From Lachnospiraceae bacterium (lineage in GTDB: Bacteria > Bacillota > Clostridia > Lachnospirales > Lachnospiraceae), in contig JAFVXW010000003.1 of NCBI GenBank assembly GCA_017500935.1, forward strand, positions 248,001 through 312,000: a DNA stretch of 64,000 nucleotides, written 5' to 3'. Positions 1 through 7,839 of the stretch are shown here, piece by piece. The number at the start of each line of letters is the position of its first letter. Position 1 is the first letter of the stretch. The notes below the pieces were generated by a model that saw only the letters and a program-made list of their open reading frames with translations, had not been told where the DNA came from and made no database searches. Made by a program: the position numbers and the translations under genes.

Positions 1-392
1 GCAATCTTGACTCCGTGGAATACAAAGTCACCTGCTTTAACGGCAAAGTCAACTTTATCACCGTCTGCACCGGTATCGCCCACGGCAGATTTGAAGACCG
101 CAAAAATGACTTTTTTGACCGCGACTGGAATTTCCTCCCTTTCCGCACTGTTTATTATGAAAATTCCGGTATCGATTACAAAAAGCCCGAAAATCTGGAC
201 GAGATCATCACTTTCTGTGAAAAGATCGCTGACGGCATTCCCTATGTACGCGTAGATTTCTACCTGCTTGACGGCAAGATCTATTTCGGAGAAACCACTT
301 TCTATACCTGGGGCGGATTTATCCACTTCACTCCCGAAGAATGGGACTACAAGCTTGGCAGCATGGTTGAGCTTCCCGAAAAGCATATCTGA
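1..392 (+). CDS. TupA-like ATP-grasp protein, C-terminal part (partial at left edge)
   Basis: The reading frame is open from the window edge (first whole codon at base 3) to a TAA at 392, so only the last ~130 residues are seen. The phrases RVDFYLLDGKIYFGE, TTFYTWGG and the closing LGSMVELP match the C-terminal end of TupA-like ATP-grasp proteins, which are found in polysaccharide or teichuronopeptide assembly loci and probably ligate amino acids or peptides to glycans. The Glu of YFGE is the expected metal-binding acidic residue of the ATP-grasp fold. The GTG at 15 is internal, not a start. The family call is good; the substrate is unknown. Confidence 0.75.
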   Translation, partial: NLDSVEYKVTCFNGKVNFITVCTGIAHGRFEDRKNDFFDRDWNFLPFRTVYYENSGIDYKKPENLDEIITFCEKIADGIPYVRVDFYLLDGKIYFGETTFYTWGGFIHFTPEEWDYKLGSMVELPEKHI

Positions 393-411
393 TCTTTGAA
401 CTAAAAAATGT

Positions 412-508
412 GCGCAGGCGCGCAAAAATAGTGTACGCAAAGCGCACACTCCGCGCCGAGCGCGGTTGCAGTAAGGCAACATTTACCTCGCGCGCGAGTG
501 CGCATATA
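412..508 (-). repeat. GC-rich dispersed intergenic repeat, copy 1
   Basis: This strongly GC-rich block in an AT-richer background lies between the ATP-grasp stop and the shared terminator. Bases 442-466 are an exact 25-nt reverse complement of 43241-43265. The flanking GCGCACTCGC-type words also match in the same order, so the two blocks are degenerate copies of one element about 95 nt long. It contains many short self-complementary GCGC words. No coding potential is evident. Confidence 0.7.
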
Positions 509-514
509 CAAAAA

Positions 515-553
515 AAGGATGCTGGCCAAACGGCTTGCATCCTTATCTTTTTT
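515..553. terminator. Bidirectional intrinsic terminator
   Basis: The 8-bp stem AAGGATGC (515-522) pairs with GCATCCTT (537-544). It is followed by a T-rich run on the plus strand and preceded by an A-run that gives U's on the minus strand. It sits between the convergent ATP-grasp and mraY-type genes and can serve both. Confidence 0.75.
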
Positions 554-557
554 ATGG

Positions 558-1508
558 TTATCCTACAATACAAAATGCAATCACGGCAAGCAGCGCCTGC
601 ATGATCACGAAACGGACCACAACCTGTGTATCAGACCATCCGATATTTTTTCTCACATGATCATGAATCGGTGTACGGGTCTTTTTTAAGATACTGATCT
701 TTAAAAACCTCTTTAAAAAGATCTTAACCAGTCCCAGACCGCCGTCAATGATCATCACGCCTGCCAGCAGCAGGAAAATAAAGGGATGACCGGATTTCAT
801 GGAAATAATGGCAATGTAAAAACCAAGTGCGCGTGAGCCTGCATCTCCCATCAGCATCGTGCTGGGGGAGGTATTAAAATACAGATATGCAAACAGCACG
901 GCAATAAACAGGAAGTTTGCCATACCGTATTTTCCCAGAACCTCTGAAAACAGTACCGCAAAAGCAAATAAAGTCACGCTGCTGACGCTGGCGCAAAGGC
1001 CGTCCACGCCGTCGGTGCAGTTGGTCACATTGACGGAAACCCATACCAGAATAATACCGAGAACAAAATACACTGCTGCAGGCAGCTCCATTCCCCAGGG
1101 ACCGATCATAATGGATGTGGAATTGAAATTGATAAAGGTTCCGACTGCCACCGCAGAAATGATCAGGTCGATCAGGCCCTTTTTATAATCACTCCAGGGT
1201 TTATCAGAAGCATCATCCAGATAACCGCTCATCATCATGGCAAACAGTAAAATCGCATAAATCACAAATTCTCTGTCCACCGGCAGAAACACAAAGCTTC
1301 CCACCAGAAAACAGATCACAAAAGTCAGACCCACACCGCGCAGCTTTCCTCTGGAAAGCTCACCGTTTACCGCAAATGCACGTCCTTGGTCACTGGGCAG
1401 AAACCGGAACGGATGCTTTAACAGTAAAAATGTAAGAATAAAGGTCACGATCATTCCCAGCATCAAAACCTGGTTGGCACTTATATATTGTGCAAAAAAT
1501 GTATACAT
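558..1508 (-). CDS. mraY: MraY-type phospho-N-acetylmuramoyl-pentapeptide transferase
   Basis: This polytopic membrane enzyme would transfer phospho-MurNAc-pentapeptide to undecaprenyl phosphate to make lipid I. With the ATG at 1508 it has 316 residues, normal for MraY. Visible motifs are the DD pair (residues 98-99), NCTDGVDGL (163-171), MGDAGS (220-225) and the cytoplasmic PIHDH loop (280-284), which in typical MraY reads PIHHH. An upstream in-frame TTG at 1562 would add 18 residues. I prefer 1508, which has a purine-rich GGGAG just upstream. The gene stands alone, not in a dcw/mur cluster, so it may be a second copy or a relative serving another glycan. The family is sure; the exact acceptor is not. 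Confidence 0.85.
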   Translation of the reverse strand: MYTFFAQYISANQVLMLGMIVTFILTFLLLKHPFRFLPSDQGRAFAVNGELSRGKLRGVGLTFVICFLVGSFVFLPVDREFVIYAILLFAMMMSGYLDDASDKPWSDYKKGLIDLIISAVAVGTFINFNSTSIMIGPWGMELPAAVYFVLGIILVWVSVNVTNCTDGVDGLCASVSSVTLFAFAVLFSEVLGKYGMANFLFIAVLFAYLYFNTSPSTMLMGDAGSRALGFYIAIISMKSGHPFIFLLLAGVMIIDGGLGLVKIFLKRFLKISILKKTRTPIHDHVRKNIGWSDTQVVVRFVIMQALLAVIAFCIVG

Positions 1509-1598
1509 ATCTCCCACTCTCTTTCCCGCAAATTCTATAACCTCAGGTAAGTATACTCCCAAACCGCTTTTTCTGTCCAGATACTTTTATCGCAGGAA

Positions 1599-2798
1599 TT
1601 ATTGTTTTTTCTTAATCGTCGCAGCATAAGCACTGTTGCACAGTCCAAGGATTGCAGACAGAATGAATAAAAGTTCAATTCCCAGCGTTTTCCATATCCA
1701 TCCGCCAAAAAGCGCGATAAAAATAGTGATCACATGATTAATGGAAACACCGGTGGAAATAGTAGCCTTTACTTCATCCGCATTGTCAGACAGTTCCTGT
1801 ACATACACATTGGAAGCCATGGAGGCAAGAGAAATGATGGCATCCAGAATATAGTTGACACAGCAGATGATAAATGCCACATCCTTAGGAAAAATGTGAT
1901 GGGCAAATCCGTAGAAAAAGCATACGATCACCAGAATCAGCGTGTCTGACACCATAACAACCTTATATCCCAGCTTATCAATAATGCGTCCCACAACCGG
2001 GGAAGCAAAAAAGCAGGCGATCGCAGAAATGGCAAACAAAAGACTGATGGTTGCGGCATTTGCACCGTAAAACAGGATCAGCACATAGGGGCCAAAGGTA
2101 AAAAACACCTGTTTTCTGGCTCCATAGAACATTTCCAGCATATAATACTTGTGATATTTTTTATGGAAATAAAACCGGCGTTTGGTATCGTCGGTCTTGC
2201 TTTTACCCCTGATCCGCATGGTGCATACTGCACTGACACCTGCTAAAACTGCAGCAATCGCAAAAAATAAGGTATAAGGCTGATTTTTTGTAACTGCTGA
2301 AAAAGCCAGCACGATCACCAGATACCCTGCCAGAGTTCCGATCTGACTTGCCGCACTCTGTGCTCCCAGTGCAGCCCCTCCATGTCCGGGCTTTGCATAG
2401 CCCAAAGACAGTGTATTCTTCATACCCAGCTGAATATGTTCACCCAGTGAATAGGTACAGATTGCCAGTGTTGCCAGCACCTTGGTCGCAGGCAGTACAG
2501 AAATCATTCCCATACCAACCAGCATAATAATGGCACCGGCTTTGTATAAAGTCTCTGCTGACAGCATATAAAATGCCGCCAGAATAAATACCAGCAAAAT
2601 GCCCGGCAGCTCTCTGAAAAATTCGGTTACGCCGCGTCCCATTTCACCCATACTGACCACTTCTGCCAAATAATTGTCCAGCATACCTTTATAGAGACCA
2701 TAGGAAAGTCCCGTTATCAGAATCGACAGCAAAAATACCTTGTACGGAGAATTTTCCCGGAATGCATCTTTGAAACGGTTTTGAAATATTGTTTTCAT
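1599..2798 (-). CDS. MFS transporter
   Basis: A 399-residue integral membrane protein with about twelve hydrophobic segments, consistent with the major facilitator superfamily. The N-terminal half carries a loop YAKPGHGGAALGAQSAAS before helix 5, and the central loop is basic (MRIRGKSKTDDTKRRF), as is usual between the two six-helix halves. The ATG at 2798 is preceded by GAGG eight bases upstream. An in-frame start further up (2894) would overlap the promoter at 2862-2890 and is rejected. The substrate cannot be told from sequence. Monocistronic, transcribed away from the M20 peptidase. Confidence 0.8.
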   Translation of the reverse strand: MKTIFQNRFKDAFRENSPYKVFLLSILITGLSYGLYKGMLDNYLAEVVSMGEMGRGVTEFFRELPGILLVFILAAFYMLSAETLYKAGAIIMLVGMGMISVLPATKVLATLAICTYSLGEHIQLGMKNTLSLGYAKPGHGGAALGAQSAASQIGTLAGYLVIVLAFSAVTKNQPYTLFFAIAAVLAGVSAVCTMRIRGKSKTDDTKRRFYFHKKYHKYYMLEMFYGARKQVFFTFGPYVLILFYGANAATISLLFAISAIACFFASPVVGRIIDKLGYKVVMVSDTLILVIVCFFYGFAHHIFPKDVAFIICCVNYILDAIISLASMASNVYVQELSDNADEVKATISTGVSINHVITIFIALFGGWIWKTLGIELLFILSAILGLCNSAYAATIKKKQ

Positions 2799-2861
2799 CC
2801 TGTTTTCCTCATTTGAATTCTGAATTGATTTTATACGCAATGGATAACCATCACAAATTCG

Positions 2862-2890
2862 ATTATATATAATTTTTTCATGCAGTACAA
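2862..2890 (-). promoter_or_regulatory. Sigma-A promoter of the MFS gene
   Basis: On the minus strand a -35 TTGTAC (2885-2890) and a perfect -10 TATAAT (2862-2867) are separated by 17 bp, about 65 bp upstream of the MFS start codon. Confidence 0.65.
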
Positions 2891-2977
2891 TCACTTTCTT
2901 CCCACGGAGGATATTTTCATTTTCTCCGCATCATGATATGCTGAAAGTACAGCAATCGTACCAAGGAGGTTTTATAT

Positions 2978-4117
2978 ATGAAACTGACAGATACCATTTC
3001 CCAATATATTCTGGATCATGCGAAAGAAGCCTATGAGCTTCTTCTGGAACTTGCCCGGATTCCCGCACCTTCCAACCACGAAGAAAAACGCGCTGTCTTC
3101 TGCCGGGACTGGCTGGCTGCCCAGGGAGCTTTGGGCGTTTATATCGACGAAGCTCTGAATGTTGTTTATCCCATCGGCTGTACCGACAGCAATTCTGTAG
3201 TCATCTACATGGCCCACAGCGATGTGGTATTTCCGGATACCACTCCTCTGCCGCTGACCGTCAAAGACGGACGCATTTACTGTCCCGGTGTCGGCGATGA
3301 TACCGCCAATGCAGTGGCTCTGATGATGGCGGCCAAATATATTGCCCGGCATAACTTACAGCCTGCAGACCCGTCCTGCGGTGTGCTCCTTGTCATCAAT
3401 TCCGGTGAAGAAGGACTGGGCAACTTAAAAGGCTCCCGCAAAATCATGGAAACCTATGGCAGCCGCGTATCAGAATTTATCACCCTTGACGGCGGTAGTT
3501 CAGCTATTGTCAACCACGCTGTCGGCTCCATGCGCTACCGTGTGGAAATTGATACAGAAGGCGGACACTCCTACGGCAGCTTCGGCAACCGTAATGCCAT
3601 CGCCTATCTTGCTTCCCTGATCGACACTCTCTATACCATGAAGGTTCCGTCTCAGGGCAAAACAACATATAATGTAGGAACGATAAACGGCGGCACCTCT
3701 GTCAATACCATCGCCCAGCATGCGGAAATGCTTTATGAATTCCGATCAGATGTCAAAGAATCTCTTGCCGTGATGGAACAGCATTTCAACGCCGCCATTG
3801 ATTTTTACCGCACCAAGGGAATCCAGGTCACTGTCACCAAAGTCGGCGACCGTCCCTGCAGCGGCAGCGTGGATCCGGCCAAAGAACAGGCATTGATGGA
3901 ACGCTGTGCGGCTGCGATCAAAAATCACTTTGGAAATGACGTGACCTATACTTCCGGCTCAACTGACTGCAATATTCCTCTGTCTCTGGGTATACCCGCG
4001 GTATGCACCGGCTGTGTCAACGGTGCAGGCGCCCATACCCGCGAAGAATATGTGGAGATTGACAGCTTACAGCCCGGCTTGTTTGTGGCATACGAACTGA
4101 TTCTGCATCATTTTTAA
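2978..4117 (+). CDS. M20-family metallopeptidase
   Basis: A 379-residue cytoplasmic zinc peptidase of the M20/M28 clan (peptidase T, CPG2, DapE relatives). Metal-ligand motifs are visible in order: AHSDVV (H80, D82), GVGDDTAN (D107/D108), NSGEEGLGN (E144/E145) and a late His in GAHTREEYVE. The GGHSYGSFG segment is the dimerisation-domain His motif. The start has an ideal AAGGAGG upstream. It is followed after 13 bp by the cytidylate-kinase-like gene, so the two are probably one transcript ending at the terminator at 4745. It is likely a di- or tripeptidase; the exact specificity is open. Confidence 0.88.
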   Translation: MKLTDTISQYILDHAKEAYELLLELARIPAPSNHEEKRAVFCRDWLAAQGALGVYIDEALNVVYPIGCTDSNSVVIYMAHSDVVFPDTTPLPLTVKDGRIYCPGVGDDTANAVALMMAAKYIARHNLQPADPSCGVLLVINSGEEGLGNLKGSRKIMETYGSRVSEFITLDGGSSAIVNHAVGSMRYRVEIDTEGGHSYGSFGNRNAIAYLASLIDTLYTMKVPSQGKTTYNVGTINGGTSVNTIAQHAEMLYEFRSDVKESLAVMEQHFNAAIDFYRTKGIQVTVTKVGDRPCSGSVDPAKEQALMERCAAAIKNHFGNDVTYTSGSTDCNIPLSLGIPAVCTGCVNGAGAHTREEYVEIDSLQPGLFVAYELILHHF

Positions 4118-4130
4118 AGGAGGTCAGCAT

Positions 4131-4733
4131 ATGAACAGGACTACAATCGTAATTGACCGTGAATACGGAAGCGGCGGACGCGAAGTTGCCCGCATTCTTT
4201 CAGAAAAACTTGGCATTGCCTTTTATGACGGCAACCTGCTGATCCAGGCCGGTGAACAATCCGGCATCAACCTAAGCATTCTCAGGGATTATGATGAACG
4301 CGGTGTCGGCAGTATCCTGCATGATCTTGCCATGGTTTCCAGCTGTATGTCCGGAGACAGCAAAGCTGAACAGCCCTTCATGGCATACGAGGCGCAGGCC
4401 CGCCTGATGACACAGCTTGTACAGCAAAGCCCCTGTATTTTTCTTGGACGCTGTGCTGCTGATATTCTGGCAGGACAGACTCCCTTGCTGCGTGTTTTTA
4501 TCTATGCTTCAAACTTAACAGACCGCATCGACAGAGCTGTCAATACCGATCACATTCCGGAAAAAAGCGCTCCTGCTTACATCCGCAGAAAAGATCAGCA
4601 GCGCAAAAATTACCAGAAATACTTCACACAAAAAACATGGGGAGAACCGGCAAATTATGATATGATGCTTAACACCTCTGTTCTGAATTATGAAAAAGCG
4701 GCAGACATTATTATCGCCGCACTTGACAAATAA
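4131..4733 (+). CDS. Cytidylate-kinase-like protein
   Basis: A 200-residue P-loop protein. The N-terminal IDREYGSGGREVARILSEKL is the typical nucleotide-binding opening of the cytidylate-kinase-like family, in which GSGG replaces the classical GKST ending. FYDGNLL and FLGRCAADIL follow, then a lid-like RRKDQQRKNYQKYF segment. These proteins are common in Clostridia and are not the housekeeping Cmk; their substrate is not established. Ribosome binding site AAAGGAGG lies just after the M20 stop. Confidence 0.85.
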   Translation: MNRTTIVIDREYGSGGREVARILSEKLGIAFYDGNLLIQAGEQSGINLSILRDYDERGVGSILHDLAMVSSCMSGDSKAEQPFMAYEAQARLMTQLVQQSPCIFLGRCAADILAGQTPLLRVFIYASNLTDRIDRAVNTDHIPEKSAPAYIRRKDQQRKNYQKYFTQKTWGEPANYDMMLNTSVLNYEKAADIIIAALDK

Positions 4734-4744
4734 AAGCCCAAAAG

Positions 4745-4777
4745 CCTGCTTTTCCGGTGGAAAGCAGGTTTTTTTCC
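4745..4777 (+). terminator. Intrinsic terminator of the M20/kinase operon
   Basis: The stem CCTGCTTT/AAAGCAGG (4746-4753 with 4762-4769) is followed directly by a run of seven T's. Confidence 0.85.
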
Positions 4778-4824
4778 TCTCTCTTGCTTGTTCGCAGCGC
4801 CTGACAACTGTTCATCCAACAAGC

Positions 4825-4850
4825 AAACGGCGCACAAGTTGTGTGCGCCG
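4825..4850 (-). terminator. Stem-loop downstream of the Gfo/Idh gene
   Basis: A perfect 9-bp GC-rich stem (CGGCGCACA, 4828-4836, with 4842-4850) with a 5-nt loop lies downstream of the minus-strand oxidoreductase gene. Only three U's follow, so termination would be weak. Confidence 0.5.
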
Positions 4851-4867
4851 CTCTCTTGCTTCTTAAT

Positions 4868-5941
4868 TTATAACTGCACTTCCCTGCCAGTTTTTGCGGA
4901 CTCATAAAGTGCTGCCAGAATCTTAACCATATTTACACCCTGCTGCGGTACAAACATAGGCTCTGTGCCGTTTAACACAACATCCGCAAAATGACGGAGA
5001 TTTGCTTCATGTATCTGGATTCCTTTGCTGTTGTCCACATTGGGCAGATAATCTACGGTGCTGCCGAATTCTTCTTCAAAAATCTTTAATTTATCGTCGG
5101 TGTCATACCACTTTGCACCGGCTTTGGTTCCGTAAAGTTCAAAGAAACGCTGTTCTTTTTCGATATTGGAAGCCCAGGAAAATTCAATCTGCATGCAGGC
5201 ACCGTTTTCAAAACGGATAAAGCCCATAGCAAGATCTTCCACGTCAAAAGTACCTTCCGCATTCTTTTCACCGAATGCAGAGTTTACAGAGTCAGAAGTA
5301 TCGTTATCTGCAAACTTCATATAAGTACAACCGGTTACGGAAACAGGTTTGGGATTGCCCATCAGCCACATGGTCAGGTCGATCATATGTACACCAAGAT
5401 CGATCAGAGGGCCGCCGCCGGATTGTTCTTTTGTGGTAAACCAACCGCCTTTTCCGGGAATACCTCTGCGTCTCTGCCAGCCACAGCGTGCCGCATAGAT
5501 TTCACCCATTCTGCCCTGCGCGATATATTTTTTCATAAAGTCTGAAATCAGCATATAGCGGTTGTTTCTCATAACCATTAACACTTTACCGCTTGCATCT
5601 GCTGCCGCCTTCATCTTCTCAACTTCTTCCACACTGACTGCATCCGGTTTTTCACAGAAAACATGAAGTCCCTTGTTAAGAGCCGCAACGGCGATCACAG
5701 AATGCAGATAGTTAGGTGTACAGATATCCACCGCATCAAGACCGGGGATTTCAAAAACATCCTCATAGTTTTGAAAAATCTGCTCTACGCCATATGCATC
5801 CGCCAGCTTTTTCGCTTTTTCAATCTTGATATCACAGATTGCAGCCACTTCCACATTGTCCATCTTTGCATAACCAGGCATATGTGCCCCGGTTGCAATA
5901 CCGCCTGCACCGATCACTGCAATTTTGAGTTTTTTACCCAT
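4868..5941 (-). CDS. Gfo/Idh/MocA-family NAD(P)-dependent oxidoreductase
   Basis: A 357-residue sugar or inositol-type dehydrogenase. The N-terminal Rossmann motif IGAGGIATGAHMPGY (residues 9-23), the family signature CEKPDAVSVEEVEKM (around 96-110, with the conserved EKP lysine) and a C-terminal alpha/beta domain with GGGPLIDLGVHMIDLTMWLMG (the conserved D..H active-site pair) are all present. AGGAGG precedes the ATG. It stands alone and reads toward the M20/kinase operon. The sugar substrate is unknown. Confidence 0.88.
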   Translation of the reverse strand: MGKKLKIAVIGAGGIATGAHMPGYAKMDNVEVAAICDIKIEKAKKLADAYGVEQIFQNYEDVFEIPGLDAVDICTPNYLHSVIAVAALNKGLHVFCEKPDAVSVEEVEKMKAAADASGKVLMVMRNNRYMLISDFMKKYIAQGRMGEIYAARCGWQRRRGIPGKGGWFTTKEQSGGGPLIDLGVHMIDLTMWLMGNPKPVSVTGCTYMKFADNDTSDSVNSAFGEKNAEGTFDVEDLAMGFIRFENGACMQIEFSWASNIEKEQRFFELYGTKAGAKWYDTDDKLKIFEEEFGSTVDYLPNVDNSKGIQIHEANLRHFADVVLNGTEPMFVPQQGVNMVKILAALYESAKTGREVQL

Positions 5942-6027
5942 GAGAAATTCCTCCTTGAATTGACGCTTTCCGCATCATATCTGCTGTATTAAAAGTAACA
6001 CAGTCCTGCATGGATAGCAACCTGCAT

Positions 6028-7839
6028 TTACCTGTATTTTCCCATCTGCAGCGTGAACATTTCCGCATATTTTCCGTGGAGGGCCATCAGCTGTTCATGG
6101 GTTCCTTCTTCTACAATCCGGCCGTTTTCCAGCATACAGATTCTGTCTGCCAGTCTGGTGGTTGACAAACGATGAGAAATAAAAATCACTGTTTTATCCC
6201 GGTCAAGCGTCATCATGGTATGATTCAGGTTATATTCACTGAGCGGATCCAGTGCACTGGAGGGCTCGTCCAGTATGATCACACTGCTGTCCGGATACAG
6301 CGCCCTGCTGATGCCTATTTTCTGGGATTCTCCGCCGGAAAACAATACGCCGTTTTCCTCAAACTCCCTTGTGACCGGTGTTTCAAATCCTGCCTGCAAA
6401 GTCTGAAATTTTGCAAAAAATCCGCTTTTATGAATGACTTTCTCTGCCTGTTCCCTCTCCGGTGTCACCGTATCCATGGTGATATTTTCACCCAGAGATG
6501 CCGCAAAGAGCTGATAATCCTGAAACAATGCTGAAAACTCAGCCCGGTAATCAGAAAGCTTCAGTTCCCGGATATCCGTACCGTTCCACAAGATCTGTCC
6601 CTCTGTCACATCATACAGACGCATCATAAGTTTTACCAGCGTTGTCTTTCCGGCACCGTTATATCCCACCAGCGCCACCCGCTCGCCTTTTTTAATGGTC
6701 AGATTCAGATTCTGCAATACAGGTGTCTGATCCTGATAAGAAAAGGACACATTTTTCAGCTCCAGGCTCTCAAAATCTGCCCCTGCAGACATCGCATTTT
6801 CCTGTTCTGCGATCTGACTTTGTGTTTCCAGAAAACGCCGGATCTTTTCAATATATCTGCCATGCTCGGCAAACATCGGGAAAACACGAGCCAGATTCTG
6901 CGCACTGTTTTTGAGTCTGCCGCAGGAATTATAAAGTGTTACCATGGTTCCGTAACCAAAGGCACTGTGACAGATGGTTTTATACAAAAGATAAAGCAGA
7001 TAAACGCCGTCATACAAAAAGTTATTGCAGAAATAGTCTCTGATCAGGGCATATACCGTCAGCTTTTTGGTCTCCCTATCTGAAATTTCTTTCATTTCCA
7101 CTGCTGCCTGCTCAAATTCCTGATAAAGTTTGGGTTTTATATTTCCCATACGCAGTTCTTTTGCATATTCCGGCAGATAAAATACACGGCTGATATAATC
7201 ACGTTTCCGTTCCAGCGGCTTTAACTTTTCAAGCATCCCCATCCGCAGGCGGTTATACTTTCCTGATACCAGCAAAATGACTGCCACCGAAAATACAGTC
7301 AGCAAAAGACCGAAAAGATCCTGTGTCAGCACGTAAGCACTGAGCACCACAATACCAGCAATGGCACCAAAAAGCTGTGAAAATGTCTGCAGCACCGGTA
7401 AAACACGCTGTGCTGCTTCTCCCATCGCCCAGACAAATTCATCATAAAAGGCCGGATCATCATAGTTTTTCAAATCCATTTCCACTGATTTTTCATACAG
7501 CTGCCTGCGGATTGCCCGGTATATTTTCTCCAGTGCTTTTGGTTTTACTTTGGCATCCATGTAATTGTTCCAGAGATTTCCCCATGTCACCACCAGCAAA
7601 AATACACCGGTAATAAACCAGAATACATACGCAAAAGGTCTTTGAAACTGAATACAGTCAATGATAAATCCGATCATATAGACATGCTCAATAAAAACAA
7701 TGATCTGATGCTGGGCATTGCGCTGCAGCTCAAAAAATGTATAGAAAGGAGCCTCTTTGTATGCGATCTTCAGCAAAAAAAGATTATTGGAAAACGCTCT
7801 TTTTGCATTGATCGTTGTGTCTGACCTGCTGCCGTTCAT
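6028..7839 (-). CDS. ABC exporter half-transporter, second subunit of module 1
   Basis: A 603-residue fused permease/ATPase. An N-terminal membrane domain of several helices (to about residue 340) precedes a nucleotide-binding domain with Walker A GYNGAGKTT (about 392-400), Q-loop FQDYQLFAAS, signature FSGGESQKIGIS, Walker B VIILDEPSSALDP and H-loop ISHR. The ATG at 7839 overlaps the TGA of the upstream ABC gene (TGATG), so the two are translationally coupled and probably form a heterodimer. No C39 peptidase domain is present, so it is not a leader-cleaving bacteriocin exporter. The same architecture recurs in modules 2 and 3. Confidence 0.9.
   Translation of the reverse strand: MNGSRSDTTINAKRAFSNNLFLLKIAYKEAPFYTFFELQRNAQHQIIVFIEHVYMIGFIIDCIQFQRPFAYVFWFITGVFLLVVTWGNLWNNYMDAKVKPKALEKIYRAIRRQLYEKSVEMDLKNYDDPAFYDEFVWAMGEAAQRVLPVLQTFSQLFGAIAGIVVLSAYVLTQDLFGLLLTVFSVAVILLVSGKYNRLRMGMLEKLKPLERKRDYISRVFYLPEYAKELRMGNIKPKLYQEFEQAAVEMKEISDRETKKLTVYALIRDYFCNNFLYDGVYLLYLLYKTICHSAFGYGTMVTLYNSCGRLKNSAQNLARVFPMFAEHGRYIEKIRRFLETQSQIAEQENAMSAGADFESLELKNVSFSYQDQTPVLQNLNLTIKKGERVALVGYNGAGKTTLVKLMMRLYDVTEGQILWNGTDIRELKLSDYRAEFSALFQDYQLFAASLGENITMDTVTPEREQAEKVIHKSGFFAKFQTLQAGFETPVTREFEENGVLFSGGESQKIGISRALYPDSSVIILDEPSSALDPLSEYNLNHTMMTLDRDKTVIFISHRLSTTRLADRICMLENGRIVEEGTHEQLMALHGKYAEMFTLQMGKYR

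Noticed and set aside
328..573. Minus-strand frame through 328-573
   Set aside because: It crosses the terminator and the GC-rich repeat and covers the end of the ATP-grasp gene; composition is not protein-like.
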